The notes: a model not told the origin generated them from the sequence alone. DNA of 64,000 nucleotides from Nioella nitratireducens (GCF_001879715.1 NZ_MNBW01000004.1:62001-126000); one strand, 5' to 3'; shown: positions 25,707 to 36,043, counted from the stretch's first letter. Numbers and translations are program-made.

Positions 25707-26965
25707 GCGATGCTCGTGTAGCGGTTGACCGGGCGGGTAATGCGCCCCGGCGAGGGCGCGCGGTCCGCGAACCGGCTGGCCAGGGTCAGCGGCCCCGCGG
25801 TGATCTGGAAATAGTCATAATCCTTTGGCTGATCAAACGCATTGAGATACTGGAAGTGCAGCTCGAAAAGCTGCCAGCGCAGGGCCTTTTGCCGCTCGAC
25901 GCTCAGCGTTTGCGTGAAGGCTGCCGAGATCACGAGCGGCCAACGCTGCCCCTCGGGGGCAACGCCAGAGACAGCGACCGGATCGCACAGCGCAAAGGAA
26001 CAGCCATCACCGGGCGCGGTCACGTCCAGCCAGGTGATGTCGTCGCGCGTGCTTAGAAAAGCCAGATCGGCGCGCAGGCGGTCCGCCCTGGGCAGGAACG
26101 ACACCATCGGCACCACGTGGCCAAGCGACAGCAGCGCCAGCTTTGGCCCGCCATCCGGCACCCGGCCCGCCCGAATCAGGTCCGCCAGCAGCGACACCGC
26201 CATATAGGCGCCCGAGGAATGGCCAACGACCAGAACCTCCTCCACATCGGCGTGCAGCGCCTCGTCGATCCGGTCGGCAAACGCGCGCATCCGGGCCTCT
26301 TGCGCGGGCGGATAGGCCCCGCCATGACCCGCCGAAAAGGCGTAGTCATGCATCAGGTACCAGCCAAGCCATGGATCGCGCTTCTTGAACCAGCGCAGAC
26401 TGCCCCATGCAACAGCCCACCCCGCGGCCAGCGCGACCGATGCCATCACAACGACCGCAGCCGGGCCCGCCACAGCAAGATCGACGGCAAGGGACGCGCG
26501 GTAGAGACCGCCGAAAAGCCCTGCCCCGACAAGGCCGGCGGCGCACAGCGCCAGCCCCAATTGCCCCAGCAGCAACAGCACCGGGTAAAGCGCGGCAATC
26601 ACCGGCCCCTTGCGCAACCGCATCAGCCGAAACAGCGCGCCCGAGCCGACATAGGCCCAGGCCGTGCGCAGCAATTGCCAGTAGGTGGCCACGATCCCAT
26701 GCGCCATAGAGGCCTTGACGATATCGGCCCAGACCAGCACTTCGACATCGGCATGGGTGATGTGTCCGCCGATCCGGGTTTCGACCGACCAGCCATAATA
26801 GCCCTTGGTGCGCTGCGGCCCCAAGTCGAGACTGTAGCCGGAAATCGCTGCCTGTTCGGTTCCCCCGCGCCGGTATCTCTCACGATACTTGCGCGCCGGA
26901 ACCGGATCGAAGCCGGGAATATACAGCACGCGCCGCGCGCGCACCTCCTGCCTCTGCTCTGTCAT
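25703..26965 (-). CDS. Alpha/beta-hydrolase-like protein with two internal membrane segments
   Basis: A 420-residue protein. The N-terminal part (RRVLYIPGFDPVPARKYRERY) looks like a first hydrolase strand. Hydrophobic segments at about 120-155 and 163-188 are strong membrane spans. After them comes VLVVGHSSGAYMAVSLL, with a GxSxG nucleophile elbow at residues 248-252 (Ser250). Possible acid and His residues lie in ITWLDVTAPGDG and FELHFQYL. A lipase or thioesterase acting at the membrane is an inference. It overlaps the P450 gene by ATGA, suggesting joint action on a lipid. I do not know a named family. Confidence 0.66.
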   Translation of the reverse strand: MTEQRQEVRARRVLYIPGFDPVPARKYRERYRRGGTEQAAISGYSLDLGPQRTKGYYGWSVETRIGGHITHADVEVLVWADIVKASMAHGIVATYWQLLRTAWAYVGSGALFRLMRLRKGPVIAALYPVLLLLGQLGLALCAAGLVGAGLFGGLYRASLAVDLAVAGPAAVVVMASVALAAGWAVAWGSLRWFKKRDPWLGWYLMHDYAFSAGHGGAYPPAQEARMRAFADRIDEALHADVEEVLVVGHSSGAYMAVSLLADLIRAGRVPDGGPKLALLSLGHVVPMVSFLPRADRLRADLAFLSTRDDITWLDVTAPGDGCSFALCDPVAVSGVAPEGQRWPLVISAAFTQTLSVERQKALRWQLFELHFQYLNAFDQPKDYDYFQITAGPLTLASRFADRAPSPGRITRPVNRYTSIA

Positions 26966-27031
26966 GGCCTGCCATCTCTGCCCGTTTGCCCGCCACCCTA
27001 GCGGGAAATTCAGGCAAGGCTAAGGCGACAA

Positions 27032-27781
27032 TCAGCCAAGCGCGCCGAGGACCGGAAAGGTTTCCAGAAGCCAGAAGGAAATCGAGGTCAACGCCCCGGT
27101 CAGCAGCATCAGGCCGACCACGATCAGAAGCGCGCCCATGATCCGCTCGATCAGCCGCATATGCCGCTTGAGCCGCGTCATCACGCCCATGGCGCGCTCG
27201 ATGAACATGGCCGCCAGCAGGAACGGCACTCCAAGCCCAAGCGCGTAGACCGCCAGCAGGATGGTGCCCCGCTGGACCGAGCTTTCCACCGCTGCAATGC
27301 CAAGGATCGCCCCAAGCTGCGGCCCGATACAAGGCGTCCAGCCAAAGGCAAAGGCCAACCCCAGCACATAGGCCCCAAGCGCCGAGCCGCCGCGGTCCCC
27401 CGCATCCATCCGCGCCTCGCGGTCGAGGATCGGAATGCGAAAGACGCCAAGGAAATGCAGACCGAAAACGATCACCACCACACCGGCGATGCGCGCCAGA
27501 AGTTGCTGGTTCTGCAAGAAAAACTGCCCGAAGATCGACGCCGTGAAACCAAGGAAGATAAAGACCGTGGATAGCCCCAGAACAAAAAACGCCGCCGCCA
27601 GCACCGCCTTGCGCCGCCCTTGCCCCGCCTGCATCTCGGCCATGGAAATGCCGCCCATATAGGCCAGGTAGGGTGGCACGATAGGCAACACGCAGGGGCT
27701 GAGGAAACTCAGCACCCCTGCCGTGAGGGCCACGAACATCGCAGGCAGCAGTCCCGCGTCAAAGAGATCGATTCCGAACAT
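27032..27781 (-). CDS. ccdA: CcdA-type thiol:disulfide transporter (cytochrome c biogenesis)
   Basis: A 249-residue membrane protein with six predicted helices that carries electrons from thioredoxin to the periplasm for cytochrome c maturation. The redox pair is C30 in SFLSPCVLPIVPPYL and C151 in GWTPCIGPQLGAIL, at the equivalent positions of the two inverted halves. AGGAAGGGACC precedes the ATG. The partner CcmG is not here. The neighbour tusA is divergent, 93 bp away. Confidence 0.92.
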   Translation of the reverse strand: MFGIDLFDAGLLPAMFVALTAGVLSFLSPCVLPIVPPYLAYMGGISMAEMQAGQGRRKAVLAAAFFVLGLSTVFIFLGFTASIFGQFFLQNQQLLARIAGVVVIVFGLHFLGVFRIPILDREARMDAGDRGGSALGAYVLGLAFAFGWTPCIGPQLGAILGIAAVESSVQRGTILLAVYALGLGVPFLLAAMFIERAMGVMTRLKRHMRLIERIMGALLIVVGLMLLTGALTSISFWLLETFPVLGALG

Positions 27782-27874
27782 GGTCCCTTCCTATCGGCCC
27801 GCACCGAAAACACCAGCCCAAGCCCGCTCACATTCCCGTGGACAAGTGCCGCAGCCCTGCGCTACGCGGGCCCC

Positions 27875-28102
27875 ATGACGCCCACACGCACCATCGACGC
27901 CATCGGCCTGCTCTGCCCCCTGCCCGTTCTGCGCCTGCGCAAGGCACTTCAGACACTGGCTTCGGGCGAAACCCTCTGCCTCTTGGCGGATGATCCCGTG
28001 GCCCAAATCGACATCCCCCATTTCTGCGTGGAACAGGGGGAAACGCTGCTCTCCAGCACCCCGCAAGAGGGCGCGACCGCCTTTCTCATCCGCAAGACGT
28101 GA
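27875..28102 (+). CDS. tusA: TusA/SirA-family sulfur carrier protein
   Basis: A 75-residue protein with the signature DAIGLLCPLPVLRLRKAL, whose C14 in the CPxP motif carries persulfide sulfur. TusA-type proteins relay sulfur for tRNA thiolation, Moco synthesis or sulfur oxidation. Which pathway applies here is not evident. The ATG at 27875 follows a GCGGGCCCC stretch with no strong ribosome site. Placement beside ccdA fits a thiol/sulfur context. One copy of the conserved 3' element begins 1 bp after its stop codon. Confidence 0.85.
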   Translation: MTPTRTIDAIGLLCPLPVLRLRKALQTLASGETLCLLADDPVAQIDIPHFCVEQGETLLSSTPQEGATAFLIRKT

Positions 28103-28103
28103 T

Positions 28104-28128
28104 CCCTTCTTCTTGGCAAAAATACTCA
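28104..28128 (+). repeat. Copy 1 of a conserved downstream element (TTCTTCTT...AAAATAC)
   Basis: CCCTTCTTCTTGGC is followed by AAAAATACTC, starting 1 bp after the tusA stop codon and in its sense orientation. It shares the block TTCTTCTTkGnnAAAATAC with copies at 36411-36434 (minus strand) and 63882-63909. No known repeat family is recalled with certainty. Confidence 0.6.
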
Positions 28129-28134
28129 ACGAAA

Positions 28135-28166
28135 AAGACCTCCGGACGCGGAACGCCGGAGGTCTT
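28135..28166 (-). terminator. Rho-independent terminator of the indolepyruvate oxidoreductase gene
   Basis: A perfect 11-bp stem (AAGACCTCCGG / CCGGAGGTCTT, 10-nt loop). On the minus strand it runs into TTTTTCG, which fits termination of the gene ending at 28219. On the plus strand it may also stop tusA, but without a T-run. Confidence 0.8.
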
Positions 28167-28218
28167 CATCGCCTGCCCACAGGGGGCATCAAAGCGGCGC
28201 GGCAGCGCCTCCGCCAAG

Positions 28219-31200
28219 TTACTCTGCGGCTGTCGCAATCGGCGCGCCGCCGCTGCGGAAGGCGGCCAACAGCTCTTCACGGCGCTTTTCGGCGGCGGCT
28301 ACGCTGGCCTCCTTGACCGGACCATAGCCCCGGATCTGGCGCGGAAGCTCGGCAAGGTGCAGGGCCACCTGCCGCGTTTCCAGCGTCACCGCGCCCAGAA
28401 TTTCGGCCATGTCACGCTCGTATTGCTTGATCAGCGCGCGTTCCATCTTGCGTTCCGACGAATAACCGAAGGGATCGAACGGGGTACCGCGCAGCCGCTT
28501 CATCCGCGCCAGAACCTTGTAACCTGTGCCCATCCACGCCCCGAAGGCGCGTTTTCTGGGGCGGCCCGCATCGTCCTTGCCCGACAGCATCGGAGGCGCA
28601 AGGTGATAGGTCAGTTTCAAATCGCCCTCGAACACCTCGCGCGCCTTGGCCCCGGTCTCCAGGTGCAGCCGCGCGACCTCGTATTCGTCCTTGTAGGCCA
28701 ACAGCTTGTGATAGCCGAGCGCCACCGCCTCTTTCAGACCGGCATCCTCGACCCCATCGACCAGCTTGCGGTATCGTTTAGCCAGACGTTTGCCCTGGTA
28801 GGACACGAGGTGGTTTTCGCGAAAGGCGATCCGCTCCTCCAGCGGTTTCGGCATTTCGACGACCGAACTTGCGCCCAGCTTTGCTGCCTCTTCCGGGTTC
28901 AGCACAGCCCACCGGCCCAGCTCAAACGCTTCCTTGTTGCGCTCGACGGCGGCCCCGTTCAGCTCGATGGCGGTCAGGATCGCCTCTTCCGACAGCGGCA
29001 CCAGCCCATTCTGCCAACTCGCGCCGAGGATCATCATGTTCGAGAAGATCGAGTCGCCCATCAGTTTTTGCGCCAGGACCGTGGCGTCGAACAGCGCCAG
29101 GCCCTCGGCCAGTCGCGCTTGAAGGGCGACCTCCAAATCATTCACAGGAATGCGAAATTCCGTATCATGGGTGAATGCTCCAGTGATGATCTCATGGCTG
29201 TTGACCACGGCCTTGGTGCGGCCCGTGGTCATCAGACCAAGGGTCTTGGCCCCGGCGGACACCACCAGATCGCCCCCGATGACCGAGTCTGCCTCGCCCA
29301 CGGCCACGCGGATCGCGCTGATGTCTTCGGGGGCTTCCGCCAAGCGCAAGTGAATATGCACCGCACCGCCCTTCTGGGCGAGGCCCGCCATTTCGATCAT
29401 GCCCGCACCCTTGCCGTCCAGTTGTGCCGCCTGCGCCAGAACCGCGCCGACAGTGACAACCCCGGTGCCGCCGACGCCGGTGATCACCACGTTATGGGTG
29501 CCGTCGATCGTTGGCAGCGTCGGGGCCGGCAGGTGCCCCACGTCGATGCTGGCCGTCGCGCTTTTGCGGATCTTGCCGCCCTCGACGGTGACGAAGCTGG
29601 GGCAAAAGCCCTTGAGACAGGAAAAGTCCTTGTTGCAGCTTGACTGGTCGATGGCGCGTTTGCGGCCCAGTTCGGTTTCCACCGGAACGATGGCGACGCA
29701 GTTCGACTGCACCCCGCAATCGCCACAGCCTTCGCAAACATCGGTGTTGATGAAGACGCGCTTGTCGGGATCGGGGAAGGTGCCGCGCTTGCGGCGGCGG
29801 CGTTTTTCGGCGGCACAGGTCTGCACATAGATGATCGCCGAAACGCCGCCGATCTCTTCGAATTTTTCCTGAACCGACATCAGCTCATCGCGCGGGTGGC
29901 GTTCGACATCCTTGGGAAATCCCGAAAAATCAATCTCTTCCTTGGGGTCGTGAACCAGGGCGATGTGCTTGACACCCATGGCCCGTATCTCGTGCGCGAT
30001 GCGCTCGGGTTGCAGGTCGCCCTCGTTGTGCTGGCCGCCAGTCATGGCAACCGCGTCGTTGAACAGGATCTTGTAGGTTATGTTGGTCCCCGCCGCCAGC
30101 GCGGCACGGATCGCCAGAATGCCCGAATGGTTGTAGGTGCCTTCGCCGAGATTCTGGAAAATGTGCTTGCGGGTCGAGAACGGCGCCTCGCCCACCCAGT
30201 TCACGCCTTCGGCACCCATATGGGTGAAGGCCTCGGTGTTACGGTCCATCCAGCGGGCCATGAAGTGACAGCCGATCCCGGCACCACCGCGCGCGCCCTC
30301 GGGCACTTTGGTCGAGGTGTTGTGCGGGCAGCCCGCACAGAACCACGGCAGGCGCGTCGCCAGTTCCTGCGCGTTGTCGGCCCGCAGCGCCTCGTTCACC
30401 TGGGTGATCCCGGCGCGGATGCGGTCGGTGCCGCGTCCTTCCTCGATCAGGATATTGCCAAGCTTGACCGCGATGTCGTTGGGGTCGAGCGCGTAATGGG
30501 TGGGGAACAGGATCTCGCCATGGCCATCCTTGTAGCCAAAGACGCGGCGGCCCCGGCGGTTGTCGAAGATCGCCTCCTTGATCTGCACCTCGATCAGCTT
30601 GCGCTTTTCCTCGACGACGACGATCAGGTCCAGCCCTTCGGCCCAGTCCTCAAGGCTTTTCATGTCCAACGGCCATGTCTGGCCGACCTTGTAGGTCGTG
30701 ACGCCGAGCCGTTCGGCCTCTTCCTCGTGAATACCCAAGAGTTCCATCGCGTGCACGAGGTCGAGCCAATTCTTGCCCGCCGCAACGAAACCGATCTTGG
30801 CGCCAGGCTTGCCAAGCACCCGCTTGTCGATGCCGTTTGCCCGCGCGAACGCCTCGGCCGCAAAGCGTTTATGGCCAAGCAGCCGCTCTTCCTGCGCGAT
30901 CCAGTGATCGCCAAGCCGGATGTTCAGCCCATCGGGCGGCAGCGCGAAATCGGGGGTGACAAACTGCATCCGGTCTGGATGGCCATCGACGATCGAGGTC
31001 GCCTCGACGGTATCCTTCATGGTCTTGAGCCCGACCCAGACCCCGGCATAGCGGCTGAGCGCAAAGCCGTAATGGCCGTAGTCGAGGATTTCCTGCACGC
31101 CCGCCGGGCTGAGCACCGGCATATGCGCATCGACCAATGCCCAATCGGACTGGTGACAGACGGTGGAACTTTCGCCGGTGTGGTCATCGCCCATGGCCAT

Positions 31201-31623
31201 GATCACGCCGCCATGCGCCGAGGTGCCCGCCATGTTGGCATGACGCATCACGTCGCCCGAACGGTCCACCCCCGGCCCCTTGCCGTACCACAGGCCAAAC
31301 ACGCCGTCGTATTTGCCTTCGCCCCGAAGCTCGGCCTGTTGCGCGCCCCAATGGGCGGTGGCGGCGAGGTCTTCGTTCAAGCCCGGCTGGAACACCACAT
31401 CGGCGGCGTCGAGCTGCGTCTTTGCGCGGGCCATTTGCAGATCAACGGCCCCAAGCGGCGAGCCGCGATAACCGGTCACATATCCTGCCGTATTCAACCC
31501 GGCCTGCGTGTCGCGCCACTTCTGTGCCAGCATCAGTCGCACCAGCGCTTGCGTGCCGTTCAGCAGGACCGGGGATTTTTCAAGATCGAACCGGTCTTGC
31601 AATGAAACTTGTGCCACTCCCAT
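28219..31623 (-). CDS. Fused indolepyruvate ferredoxin oxidoreductase (IorA-IorB type)
   Basis: A 1134-residue TPP- and Fe-S-dependent 2-oxoacid oxidoreductase that decarboxylates arylpyruvates to acyl-CoA with electron transfer. The N-terminal half has the alpha (IorA) domains including GYRGSPLGAVD and the TPP-binding WFCAGCPHNTSTKVPEGARGG-GIGCH region. A 4Fe-4S cluster motif VCEGCGDCGVQSNC lies near residue 630, with a second cysteine group SSCNKDFSCLKGFC. The C-terminal third is the gamma domain (ITGVGGTGVVTVGAVLAQAA). AGGAGGCGCC before the ATG 31623 fixes the start; a start at 31659 is unlikely. A LysR gene is divergent, with a T-N11-A site between. Confidence 0.93.
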   Translation of the reverse strand: MGVAQVSLQDRFDLEKSPVLLNGTQALVRLMLAQKWRDTQAGLNTAGYVTGYRGSPLGAVDLQMARAKTQLDAADVVFQPGLNEDLAATAHWGAQQAELRGEGKYDGVFGLWYGKGPGVDRSGDVMRHANMAGTSAHGGVIMAMGDDHTGESSTVCHQSDWALVDAHMPVLSPAGVQEILDYGHYGFALSRYAGVWVGLKTMKDTVEATSIVDGHPDRMQFVTPDFALPPDGLNIRLGDHWIAQEERLLGHKRFAAEAFARANGIDKRVLGKPGAKIGFVAAGKNWLDLVHAMELLGIHEEEAERLGVTTYKVGQTWPLDMKSLEDWAEGLDLIVVVEEKRKLIEVQIKEAIFDNRRGRRVFGYKDGHGEILFPTHYALDPNDIAVKLGNILIEEGRGTDRIRAGITQVNEALRADNAQELATRLPWFCAGCPHNTSTKVPEGARGGAGIGCHFMARWMDRNTEAFTHMGAEGVNWVGEAPFSTRKHIFQNLGEGTYNHSGILAIRAALAAGTNITYKILFNDAVAMTGGQHNEGDLQPERIAHEIRAMGVKHIALVHDPKEEIDFSGFPKDVERHPRDELMSVQEKFEEIGGVSAIIYVQTCAAEKRRRRKRGTFPDPDKRVFINTDVCEGCGDCGVQSNCVAIVPVETELGRKRAIDQSSCNKDFSCLKGFCPSFVTVEGGKIRKSATASIDVGHLPAPTLPTIDGTHNVVITGVGGTGVVTVGAVLAQAAQLDGKGAGMIEMAGLAQKGGAVHIHLRLAEAPEDISAIRVAVGEADSVIGGDLVVSAGAKTLGLMTTGRTKAVVNSHEIITGAFTHDTEFRIPVNDLEVALQARLAEGLALFDATVLAQKLMGDSIFSNMMILGASWQNGLVPLSEEAILTAIELNGAAVERNKEAFELGRWAVLNPEEAAKLGASSVVEMPKPLEERIAFRENHLVSYQGKRLAKRYRKLVDGVEDAGLKEAVALGYHKLLAYKDEYEVARLHLETGAKAREVFEGDLKLTYHLAPPMLSGKDDAGRPRKRAFGAWMGTGYKVLARMKRLRGTPFDPFGYSSERKMERALIKQYERDMAEILGAVTLETRQVALHLAELPRQIRGYGPVKEASVAAAEKRREELLAAFRSGGAPIATAAE

Positions 31624-31663
31624 AGGCGCCTCCTGCTGGATTGCCGAAATCTTTCCCAAATAT

Positions 31664-31682
31664 AGGTCAACAAATGTGACCT
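31664..31682 (+). promoter_or_regulatory. Candidate LysR-type operator
   Basis: The perfect inverted repeat AGGTCA-N7-TGACCT contains TCA-N7-TGA, a T-N11-A LysR box. It lies 41 bp upstream of the oxidoreductase ATG and 110 bp upstream of the divergent LysR ATG, the usual arrangement for a LysR protein controlling its neighbour and itself. Confidence 0.55.
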
Positions 31683-31791
31683 TTCAAGCCTAGAAGCTGG
31701 GCATGATGGGGTTTGTGATTGAACCTTAGACCAAATTCTTTAGGTTGCGAGGGCGAACAGGGCATCACAAACAGAAAATGGACCCAAGCCA

Positions 31792-32694
31792 ATGGATTGG
31801 GACAAACTGCGCATATTTCACGCCGTGGCGGATGCTGGCAGCCTCACCCATGCGGGGGACACGCTGCATCTGAGCCAATCCGCCGTGAGCCGACAGATCC
31901 GCTCGTTGGAAGAGAGCCTGAACACCACGCTCTTTCACCGTCACGCGCGGGGGCTGATTCTGACCGAGCAGGGCGAACTTCTGTTCGATGCCACCCGTTC
32001 CATGTCGAAGCGGCTCGATGCCGCCGCCGCCCGGATCCGCGACAGCGAAGAAGAAGTGTTCGGAGAGCTGCGCGTCACCACCACCGTGGGGTTCGGCTCG
32101 CTCTGGCTGGCGCCACGTCTGGTGCAGCTTTACAATAATTTCCCGCAGCTCAAGATCGACCTGATCCTTGAGGAACGGGTGATGGACCTGCCGATGCGCG
32201 AAGCCGATGTCGCCATTCGCATGAAGGAACCCAGCCAGGCCGACCTGATCCGCAAGCGCCTGATGAGTGTGCGGATGCAGCTTTACGCATCGCCCACCTA
32301 CCTCGAGTCGCACGGCACCCCCGCCTCGCTGGAAGACCTCGGCGATCATCGACTGATTTCCCAGAACCCCCATTCCGCGCAGGTCAGTGCCGGCGCGATG
32401 CTGGTGCATGAAATCATGTCCTACGATGTGGGCAGCTTCCTGACGGTAAACAATTACTTTGGCGTGCTTCAGGGGGTGATCAACCATCTGGGCATCGGCC
32501 TGCTGCCGGATTACCTGACCGACGACTTCCCCGATCTGGTCCGCGTTCTGCCGGAGGTGGAAAGCACCGAGGTGCCCGTTTTCCTCGCCTATCCCGAGGA
32601 ACTGCGCCATTCCAAGCGGATCGAAGCGTTTCGGGATTTTGTCACCGAAGAGATCATCGCACATCGCCGCCGCCGACGCGATCAAGAGGGCTGA
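31792..32694 (+). CDS. LysR-family transcriptional regulator
   Basis: A 300-residue regulator. Residues 1-60 form the winged HTH (DWDKLRIFHAVADAGSLTHAGDTLHLSQSAVSRQIRSLEE). The rest is the periplasmic-binding-protein-like effector domain starting near TTTVGFGSLWLAPRLVQLY. The C-terminus is Arg-rich (AHRRRRRDQEG). It is divergent from the indolepyruvate oxidoreductase, which is its likely target. The ligand is unknown, possibly an aromatic amino acid or keto acid. The ATG lacks a strong ribosome site. Confidence 0.88.
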   Translation: MDWDKLRIFHAVADAGSLTHAGDTLHLSQSAVSRQIRSLEESLNTTLFHRHARGLILTEQGELLFDATRSMSKRLDAAAARIRDSEEEVFGELRVTTTVGFGSLWLAPRLVQLYNNFPQLKIDLILEERVMDLPMREADVAIRMKEPSQADLIRKRLMSVRMQLYASPTYLESHGTPASLEDLGDHRLISQNPHSAQVSAGAMLVHEIMSYDVGSFLTVNNYFGVLQGVINHLGIGLLPDYLTDDFPDLVRVLPEVESTEVPVFLAYPEELRHSKRIEAFRDFVTEEIIAHRRRRRDQEG

Positions 32695-32746
32695 TTGGCC
32701 TCAATTCCGCCACAGTGTCGCCAGGATTGCCCTAAAACTGTGTGCC

Positions 32747-32780
32747 ATGCGCAACGCGCATAGCGGCATTGCGGCAATGC
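32747..32780. repeat. Two adjacent short palindromes after the LysR gene
   Basis: ATGCGC-AAC-GCGCAT at 32747-32761 is followed by GCATTGC-G-GCAATGC at 32766-32780. They lie between the LysR stop and the sRNA promoter. They may form a terminator without a T-run or a protein-binding site; I cannot decide. Confidence 0.4.
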
Positions 32781-32793
32781 GGCGAGAAATTCC

Positions 32794-32822
32794 TTGATCG
32801 TTCTTAACGTGCTGCCTATTTC
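32794..32822 (+). promoter_or_regulatory. Sigma70-type promoter of an sRNA candidate
   Basis: TTGATC, a 17-nt spacer and TATTTC match -35/-10 spacing. Transcription would begin near 32829, exactly at the base of the first hairpin of the proposed sRNA. Confidence 0.5.
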
Positions 32823-32828
32823 AGCATC

Positions 32829-32906
32829 AGTGATCGACGGCAAGCAATTGCTTGATCACTACCTCCCTGTTGGACTTTGGCCGAGATTCGTCTCGGCCTT
32901 TTTTTT
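32829..32906 (+). ncRNA. Candidate small RNA with exposed CCUCCC (anti-Shine-Dalgarno) loop
   Basis: An about 78-nt transcript bounded by a promoter and a terminator in the 236-bp gap between the LysR and GNAT genes. The 5' part folds as AGTGATC (32829-32835) with GATCACT (32854-32860), enclosing the small hairpin AAGC-AATT-GCTT. Then comes an unpaired stretch ACCTCCCTGTTGGACTTT (32861-32878), followed by a perfect 8-bp terminator stem with TTCG loop and eight Ts. The CCUCCC could pair with Shine-Dalgarno sequences, as seen in alphaproteobacterial trans-acting sRNAs with CUCCUCCC-type motifs. There is no open frame with a ribosome site in it. The sequence match to a known family is not claimed. 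Confidence 0.6.
32879..32906 (+). terminator. Strong intrinsic terminator of the sRNA candidate
   Basis: GGCCGAGA-TTCG-TCTCGGCC forms a perfect 8-bp stem closed by a stable UUCG tetraloop, followed by TTTTTTTT. It ends 24 bp before the GNAT start codon, so GNAT needs its own promoter or read-through. Confidence 0.9.
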
Positions 32907-32930
32907 GGCCGAGTGGCAGGATTAATCCGC

Positions 32931-33407
32931 ATGGGCGGGAATGTGATCACAATAAATCCAACCGGGTTTTCAGACTGGCTTGCGCTGATGCGGCTGCTGA
33001 GACAGTCATTTGTCTATATGGACGGGGTCATTGATCCGCCCTCCTCTCTGCAACGCCTGTCCCTGAAACGATTGAAACAGAAAGCGGCCGGGGAAGATCT
33101 CTATATCGTGGAGCGTGATCACGTGCTGGTGGCGTGCCTGTTTGGCTGCCGCAAGGGCGATTGGTATTACGTGGGCAAGCTGGCCGTGGACCGGGCGCAG
33201 CGCCGATCGGGACTGGCCCGGGCCCTGATCGATGCTGCGATGCAGCACGCCCAGGAAACGGGGCTGAAGGGCGTGGCATTGCAAACCCGCGTCGAATTGC
33301 GAAACAATCACCGCAGTTTCCGCGCGATGGGGTTTCGGCTGGTCGGCGCCAGCGCCCATCCGGGATACGACAGGGCCACATCCTTGACCTTCCGAAAGCC
33401 CGTTTGA
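32931..33407 (+). CDS. GNAT-family N-acetyltransferase
   Basis: A 158-residue acetyl-CoA-dependent acetyltransferase. The acetyl-CoA loop is visible as VGKLAVDRAQRRSGLARALIDAAMQHA (motif A, R/QxxGxG/A form). ALQTRVELRNNHRSFRAMGFRLVG is motif B. The substrate is unknown. The ATG at 32931 has AGGA 10 nt upstream; a GTG at 32943 is an alternative. It is isolated from upstream transcription by the sRNA terminator. Confidence 0.85.
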   Translation: MGGNVITINPTGFSDWLALMRLLRQSFVYMDGVIDPPSSLQRLSLKRLKQKAAGEDLYIVERDHVLVACLFGCRKGDWYYVGKLAVDRAQRRSGLARALIDAAMQHAQETGLKGVALQTRVELRNNHRSFRAMGFRLVGASAHPGYDRATSLTFRKPV

Positions 33408-33482
33408 TCCCTGCCCCCTTTTCCCCGCGCGGGCCTTGCCCTAAAGAGACGCGAGACATCACCCGCGGGGGACATCACGACC

Positions 33483-35642
<2,160 letters not shown>

Positions 35643-35763
35643 GCTGCGGAAAACATGCAATTTTCGAGTCCGGTTCCGGCCGGGATCGGTCCCGCCCTGC
35701 CGCCCCTTGAGGCGCCGAGGATGGCAGACTACATTTGATCGGACAGCGAGGAGTAGCCCCAAC

Positions 35764-36006
35764 ATGGCCATGCAGGCACGCGACATCGAAGACCTGATCC
35801 GAGAAACCTTTCCCGAGGCCCAGATCACCATCACCGATCTGGCGGGCGACGGAAACCACTACGCCGCCGAGGTGATCGACGCGAGCTTCAGGGGCATGAA
35901 CCGCGTGCAACAGCAACGGGCCGTCTATGCCGCCCTCAAGGGCAAGATGGACGGTGCGCAGGGCGAATTGCACGCGCTGGCACTGACGACGAAAGCACCG
36001 GAGTGA
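35764..36006 (+). CDS. BolA/IbaG-family protein
   Basis: An 80-residue BolA-fold protein that binds [2Fe-2S] clusters together with monothiol glutaredoxins. FRGMNRVQQQRAVYAALKGKMDGAQGELHALALTT is the conserved helix-strand block, with the invariant His in ELHAL. The variable cluster-ligand loop carries His (GDGNHYAAEV), as in the BolA3/IbaG type. GAGGAG lies upstream of the ATG. The partner grxD starts 37 bp downstream. Confidence 0.93.
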   Translation: MAMQARDIEDLIRETFPEAQITITDLAGDGNHYAAEVIDASFRGMNRVQQQRAVYAALKGKMDGAQGELHALALTTKAPE

Positions 36007-36043
36007 GCCGGACACCACGAGACAACAAGGAAACGCGGACATT

